A DNA stretch of 64,000 nt from Exiguobacterium algae. GTDB lineage: Bacteria; Bacillota; Bacilli; Exiguobacteriales; Exiguobacteriaceae. Positions 59,985 to 64,000 of the stretch are shown here, in pieces. The DNA is taken from the NCBI RefSeq assembly GCF_018617875.1, contig NZ_JACSKZ010000001.1, positions 62,001-126,000 on the forward strand, in the 5' to 3' direction. Positions within the stretch are counted from its first letter, which is position 1. Each line of letters starts with the position of its first letter. Under the pieces are notes generated by a model. The model did no database searches. It was not told where the DNA came from and was given only the letters and a program-made list of their open reading frames with translations. Made by a program: the position numbers and the translations under genes.

Positions 59985-60493
59985 GTTCGTTCCGACGCAA
60001 GCGTTTATCTAACGGCCCATTAAGCCTTTTTTGTCGCCTGTTCACTTTCTGACGCGAATTACCAGTGCTAGCCGCTATGCTTCTAATGCCGAGTCTTTGC
60101 TCTTTAAGTTTCAGGATGGCCGAACAGCGTAGAATTAAAAGCCCTACCTATGGTAATGTCACATCATCGGGTGTGAATATTAATCATGGAAGGCAATATA
60201 GAGAATGGTCGGGGCTATGGCATCGCTCGGTAATTTGTTTGTGATTATTCGGTAAAAATAAATCGCTTGACCGGTATATTTCGACGGCCGTAATCATCTA
60301 TAGATAGATTTCGAGAACGCAGTACAAGATTACTGGTATCACGCCATATCATGTGTCACAAGCTTACGTCACTATTTTCAAAATGGGTTCCATTCTCTAT
60401 ATTGAACATCATCGTTTTTTCTTTAGCACATTATTTAAATTTGAAAGCGAGTCGCTTGGATGGTTAGATGGCAAACTTTCGATTTTTCCAGGT
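59985..60493. other. Unexplained non-coding stretch
   Basis: About 510 bases without a credible ORF on either strand. It contains a 15-bp perfect inverted repeat (60194-60208 and 60390-60404) and a shorter pair, ATTACCA 60058 and TGGTAAT 60151. No tRNA, rRNA, riboswitch or RT gene was recognised. Composition is intermediate between core and island. Confidence 0.5.
60194..60404. repeat. 211-bp segment bounded by 15-bp inverted repeats
   Basis: CAATATAGAGAATGG at 60194-60208 and its exact reverse complement at 60390-60404 enclose 181 bases. It could be a MITE-like element or a long-range closing helix of a structured RNA. No target-site duplication was obvious. Confidence 0.5.
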
Positions 60494-61534
60494 TCAAGAA
60501 TTTCTCGACACCTCAAGTCTTGAAAAATGAATTTTTTGTTGATGATTCATTCGAAGCAACACTTTATAAAGGTCCAAATCTCCAGAGTTTTCAAAATCCC
60601 TCAAGCATTTCTCAAGTATCGTATAGATTACTAAAAGGTTTTCGACCTTGACTGCCAGGCAACCTTTATATGGAGATAAAACAGTCAACTGTTCTTCCCA
60701 TAATCCATCGTATAGCATTTGAAATTCTTCTTTTGATAGTCTTTGAATTTCTTTTTTCTTATCATGAACTAAATATGCTGTTTCATGACCTGAATTGACT
60801 TTTGTCTTTTCAACTAACTGTCTTCTGTCGGGTACCAAGTATAGTTGAGCATTCGATTCTTGCTTTTGAGAAAACAGGCATGGACGGATTGTTAAATGTT
60901 CACCTGAGAGATAGGAGAGGACCTGGAGCACCATATCGTTAATTTTTTTCATCTTATCTGACAAGTCTTCTTTCAAGTCAAAAGATTGAAGAACCTTGAG
61001 AACCTCTCCAGCAAAAACATGATTATTAAAATCAGTCAAAGGTCTATCTTCACCTTCGATTCCAACGATGAATGCAACAGCACTTTGAATCTGCGAGTCT
61101 GTCTTCAAAAGCGTTATAAGTTTTTCCGGATTGTACAGTTCATATTTAATTTCATTCTGATGCATCAAAGATTCAAATGCTTCAGCCTGTTCAAACCCTA
61201 ACTTGAAATTAAAGATAAATTTGAACGTAAACTCATCATATTTTACAGCGTGCTTGATCATCTCGCTCAAATCGTTTTCAATTTTTCTCATCTTTATATT
61301 CCAGCGAGTCGACTGTTCAGGACCATAAATTGAATAAAGAACCACTGATTTTTTATCATTTGATTCCCTTTTTATTATTAAACCATCAACTCCATCGTCT
61401 CTTTTCATACGTGTACCTATATAATTATTATTTTCCAGTCCTAAAATATACTGAACAAATGTTTCGAAATTATTGTCAGTCGCATACTCCAAATCTTTTT
61501 TAACACCATAGGTTCTTAGTATTTCTTGACCCAT
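60494..61534 (-). CDS. Protein resembling ABC-three-component N-terminal proteins
   Basis: 346 residues, AT-rich codons. The N-terminal half has NNFETFVQYILGL, KRDDGVDG (46-51), YSIYGPE (67-73), then RKIENDLSEMIK and FTFKFIFNF. This order matches, as I recall it, the N-terminal nuclease-like domain of ABC-three-component (ABC-3C) defense proteins (D-x-D-G, then YxPY/YGPE). The C-terminal half is helical and unrecognised. ATG 61534 lies about ten bases after AAGGG; the TTG further up has none. It is divergent from the ATPase gene by about 260 bases. Confidence 0.5.
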   Translation of the reverse strand: MGQEILRTYGVKKDLEYATDNNFETFVQYILGLENNNYIGTRMKRDDGVDGLIIKRESNDKKSVVLYSIYGPEQSTRWNIKMRKIENDLSEMIKHAVKYDEFTFKFIFNFKLGFEQAEAFESLMHQNEIKYELYNPEKLITLLKTDSQIQSAVAFIVGIEGEDRPLTDFNNHVFAGEVLKVLQSFDLKEDLSDKMKKINDMVLQVLSYLSGEHLTIRPCLFSQKQESNAQLYLVPDRRQLVEKTKVNSGHETAYLVHDKKKEIQRLSKEEFQMLYDGLWEEQLTVLSPYKGCLAVKVENLLVIYTILEKCLRDFENSGDLDLYKVLLRMNHQQKIHFSRLEVSRNS

Positions 61535-61561
61535 CAACTCTCTTCCCTTCAACTGATTCAA

Positions 61562-61795
61562 TTTTCCGGGTATGAATCACTTATATAAATTTACTCTTTA
61601 ATGTATCACCCATAGATTTGAAACTCAAACCAAATACCTTCAGAAAAGTCCCTTTATTTTTGAAAATATATGAATGTATTACATGATTTTTCATGTGTTA
61701 TTATAGAGGAACATTGAACGTTTTACATATAAATACCGTATTCGGAAATCAATATTTTTTATTGATATTTAACTTATAATTTTTTAAAAGGATTG
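61562..61795. other. Divergent intergenic region upstream of the ATPase
   Basis: Very AT-rich. It holds an ACATGA/TCATGT inverted repeat (61681-61696) with TATTAT just downstream, and a TATAAT at 61775-61780 very near the ATPase start. No firm promoter pair can be assigned. Confidence 0.4.
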
Positions 61796-63769
61796 ATGAC
61801 ATTGAGACTTGTTTATTTACTTAAGAAAAAATCTAAACATGAATTTGAAGAATACAAGTTCCACGACATCCTCGATATTTGCTATGATGAGCAATCAAAT
61901 GAAGTCATATTATCTTCATTCAGCCCCGATGTTGTAAAAATCGAAAGCTACTTGTTGGGTAAACGTGAAAACATTAAAGGGATTGATGTGATCATCGGCG
62001 ACAACGGTGCTGGTAAAACAACTTTGTTAAAAACGATACAAAGTTTTTTGGACTTTAGCCAGCACAAGTTTCTCTCAGATGGGCTTTTGGGTATCTTCTT
62101 CGACGATGAGACGAGGAGTATCTTCCATCATTCAGTGAACATAAAAGAGGAGATTAGAGTTTATGGCAGTGATGATGTAACCAATAGCAACGTAACTACT
62201 ATAGAGCAAATCGAATTGAACGGATATGTGACTGAAAAAAGCATAATTTACATCACCGAGTCCATAGACAGAGGAGACTTTTTCGAGCTGGAATCCGCTT
62301 CCGTCTTCAATGGATCTACCGGTTCGACGATGAGAAGTTTATCCGATGAGCATTCAGAAAATTCCTCCATCACCAACCCTATCGCGCGTTATTTTTTGAA
62401 CGAGACATCAAGACAACTAAAATTTATATATTTCTTTAATGAAAAGATTAAAGAGGGTGGGCATAACTTTACCCTTCCATTCAAATTACCTGATAGCCTT
62501 GAAATTAAAGTCGATAACAATAATGTGCATCGCTCTTTAGTTGAATTATTTTCTTCAAAGAACCACAAAGATACGAATTCTGTTGAAAAAGCCACTCGTA
62601 AAATCTCGAATAAAATTCAAGACACTTTCATCCTGAGACATAAAAAATTGACCTTATATACGATGACATATGAAAATGCAATGATAAATTTTCTATACGA
62701 ATTATTAGAGGACTTGGTTTTAAAATCAGACGAGAAAACTTTGGTCAACACGAGAAAAAAATTCGTTTCATTTTCAAATGTCTTCTCTGAACCAGATTTG
62801 GTAGATGAAAACTTGTTCAAGTATATGACAAATCTCTACAGTGAGATATTTGATTACGATACATCAAGGAAAAATAACGTTATTACCCGCTATGAGGGAA
62901 CTCTTGAGTGGATTCATGATGTTCTATACAGCTCGATGTCTGAAGATTCTTTCGAAGAGAGCAGATACGTACTATCTTTAAAGAATACCAACCTCAATAC
63001 ATTCCTCGATCTGTATGAAAACATTTCGCCAAATCCGTTCCTAAATTTTTCTTGGGGGATGAGTGCCGGCGAGAGACACTTTTTAAACCTTTTTTCAATC
63101 TTATTACAGGCAAAAAACGGGCGAACTAAAGAGGATAAAAAAAGCGAGTTAAAGAACCATATTTGGCTTCTCGTGGATGAAGGAAATGCCTCGTTTCATC
63201 CAGAATGGCAAAGAAAGTACGTAGATTGGTTGTTACAATTGACTTCTTTAATTTTCGAAGATGAGAGGGTGCAAATAATTATGACCACACATTCCCCAAT
63301 CATTTTATCTGACACTCCTCACCATAATGTCACTTACCTCAAGAAGATAGACCCGACAGAACAAACTTCGAATGAAAAAAATCAAGTCAGTAGGACGTTC
63401 GGGCAAAATATCTATAATTTATTTTCTAAATCTTTTGAAGTGGACAAAGTAATCGGAAGCCTCGCTGAAAAGATATTTATCGACATCGACAAAAATTTAG
63501 AAAAAATGGAAGAAATGATTTCAAAAAAAGAAAGGGCGACCCCCTTACCGAACGATAGATTGAACTCCATTCAATCTATCGTAGAGATAATTGGTGAAGA
63601 AATCATACGTGTAGATTTTCAAAATAGGATTTCCCAAATCATCTCAAGCCCTCAAACAAACAAGGTCAGAGATTCTATAGAGCTATTTTCATCTATGAGC
63701 AGTGATGAGAAAAAATTGCTCATCAATTATATTATTTCCTCACACGATAAAGGTGGTGGCCAATCATGA
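61796..63769 (+). CDS. ABC-type AAA ATPase of a probable defense operon
   Basis: 657 residues (657 from ATG 61796; TTG 61802 is better spaced from AAAGGA and also possible). An SMC/OLD-like ABC ATPase: Walker A GDNGAGKTT (about 69-76), a long insertion (about 110-400) with coiled-coil-like and charged parts, ABC signature SAGER (about 424-428), Walker B IWLLVDEGNASFHP (Asp, Glu about 461-462), and H-loop MTTHSP (about 500). The C-terminal 130 residues are helical and charged. It is not membrane-bound. The downstream gene overlaps by four bases (ATGA), so the two products probably act together. Confidence 0.75.
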   Translation: MTLRLVYLLKKKSKHEFEEYKFHDILDICYDEQSNEVILSSFSPDVVKIESYLLGKRENIKGIDVIIGDNGAGKTTLLKTIQSFLDFSQHKFLSDGLLGIFFDDETRSIFHHSVNIKEEIRVYGSDDVTNSNVTTIEQIELNGYVTEKSIIYITESIDRGDFFELESASVFNGSTGSTMRSLSDEHSENSSITNPIARYFLNETSRQLKFIYFFNEKIKEGGHNFTLPFKLPDSLEIKVDNNNVHRSLVELFSSKNHKDTNSVEKATRKISNKIQDTFILRHKKLTLYTMTYENAMINFLYELLEDLVLKSDEKTLVNTRKKFVSFSNVFSEPDLVDENLFKYMTNLYSEIFDYDTSRKNNVITRYEGTLEWIHDVLYSSMSEDSFEESRYVLSLKNTNLNTFLDLYENISPNPFLNFSWGMSAGERHFLNLFSILLQAKNGRTKEDKKSELKNHIWLLVDEGNASFHPEWQRKYVDWLLQLTSLIFEDERVQIIMTTHSPIILSDTPHHNVTYLKKIDPTEQTSNEKNQVSRTFGQNIYNLFSKSFEVDKVIGSLAEKIFIDIDKNLEKMEEMISKKERATPLPNDRLNSIQSIVEIIGEEIIRVDFQNRISQIISSPQTNKVRDSIELFSSMSSDEKKLLINYIISSHDKGGGQS

Positions 63770-64000
63770 TAAGACTCACCTACAGTTCAGAAATAGAGAA
63801 CCGCCATAATGAATATTTCAAAACATCCATTCTTCCTAAGTTGAGGACGCTTCAAATAAAGCCTTTCCAATTTGACCCGGTGCTGGATCAATCTTTTTTG
63901 AATCAAATTTCTTTTCGGGGAGACGGCGATGCTTTTAATAAAAGTCTAAAGGAGGAGCAGTGGGGACTCTACAATCTTGTTGAAAACAAGGTTGATTTGT
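63766..64000 (+). CDS. Partner of the ABC ATPase (partial, runs off the window)
   Basis: The first 78 residues, starting ATG 63766 and overlapping the ATPase stop by four bases, behind AGGTGGTGGCC. The visible part reads MIRLTYSSEIENRHNEYFKT at the start, with KPFQFDPVLDQSFLNQI further on. It is mixed alpha/beta with many charged residues and no motif I can name. In Septu-like and related systems the gene after such an ATPase encodes an HNH or other nuclease, but nothing visible here proves this. Confidence 0.55.
   Translation, partial: MIRLTYSSEIENRHNEYFKTSILPKLRTLQIKPFQFDPVLDQSFLNQISFRGDGDAFNKSLKEEQWGLYNLVENKVDL

Noticed and set aside
59985-60493. Retron msr/msd RNA
   Set aside because: The inverted repeats fit loosely but no reverse transcriptase gene is present nearby, so a retron is not supported.

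Overview
The window looks like a chromosomal segment of a Bacillales bacterium, most likely Exiguobacterium or a close relative (inference). The grounds are adjacent topoisomerase IV genes of Bacillales type, a type B RNase P RNA next to a YpsC-like RNA methyltransferase, strong AGGAGG-type ribosome binding sites with many TTG/GTG starts, a sigma-B-like promoter, a SAM-I riboswitch, and roughly 50% GC core DNA. No tRNA, rRNA or CRISPR array was seen.

Layout. 1-5.9 kb: partial NUDIX gene, DinB-like gene, parE-parC, CoA-binding protein. 6-8.3 kb: a diguanylate cyclase and a tyrosine recombinase bracketed by two near-identical 29-bp palindromic sites resembling dif. 8.3-12.7 kb: two coupled unknown genes, a PatB-type lyase, a YgjP-like peptidase. 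12.7-17.9 kb: four tandem paralogous lipoproteins. 18-28 kb: DUF302, an Spx-like protein, an AI-2E family permease, an MFS exporter behind a leader-peptide attenuator, a POT peptide transporter, glutamine synthetase, an SDR protein, a stress protein, an alarmone synthetase and a MarR regulator. 28-35 kb: class F-like sortase with its probable APETG substrate, GDPD, M32 carboxypeptidase, FAD/Rieske oxidoreductase, DD-carboxypeptidase. 35-43 kb: PutP, membrane proteins, an AGCS symporter, a Gfo/Idh/MocA enzyme, the YpsC-like methyltransferase and rnpB. 43-56.8 kb: subtilisin-like protease, hydrolases, lytic transglycosylase, RlmN, amidase, SAM riboswitch plus msrA, a DM13 protein and small membrane proteins.

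56.8-64 kb is different: AT-rich, poor in ribosome binding sites and mosaic. It carries a small membrane protein, an internally deleted IS3-family relic, a PD-(D/E)XK-like protein, a twice-frameshifted Abi_2 gene, about 550 bp of unexplained non-coding DNA with a 15-bp inverted repeat, a protein resembling the N-terminal part of ABC-three-component proteins, and an ABC-type ATPase translationally coupled to a gene running off the window. It reads as a defense or genomic island. The ATPase operon and the recombinase flanked by its sites are the best candidates for an undescribed system.

Most housekeeping genes are single or two-gene units closed by clear intrinsic terminators. Regulation visible in the DNA includes the riboswitch (msrA), the attenuator (MFS exporter), a sigma-B-like promoter (stress protein) and translational coupling through ATGA overlaps. 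All residue positions were counted by hand; no database search was possible.
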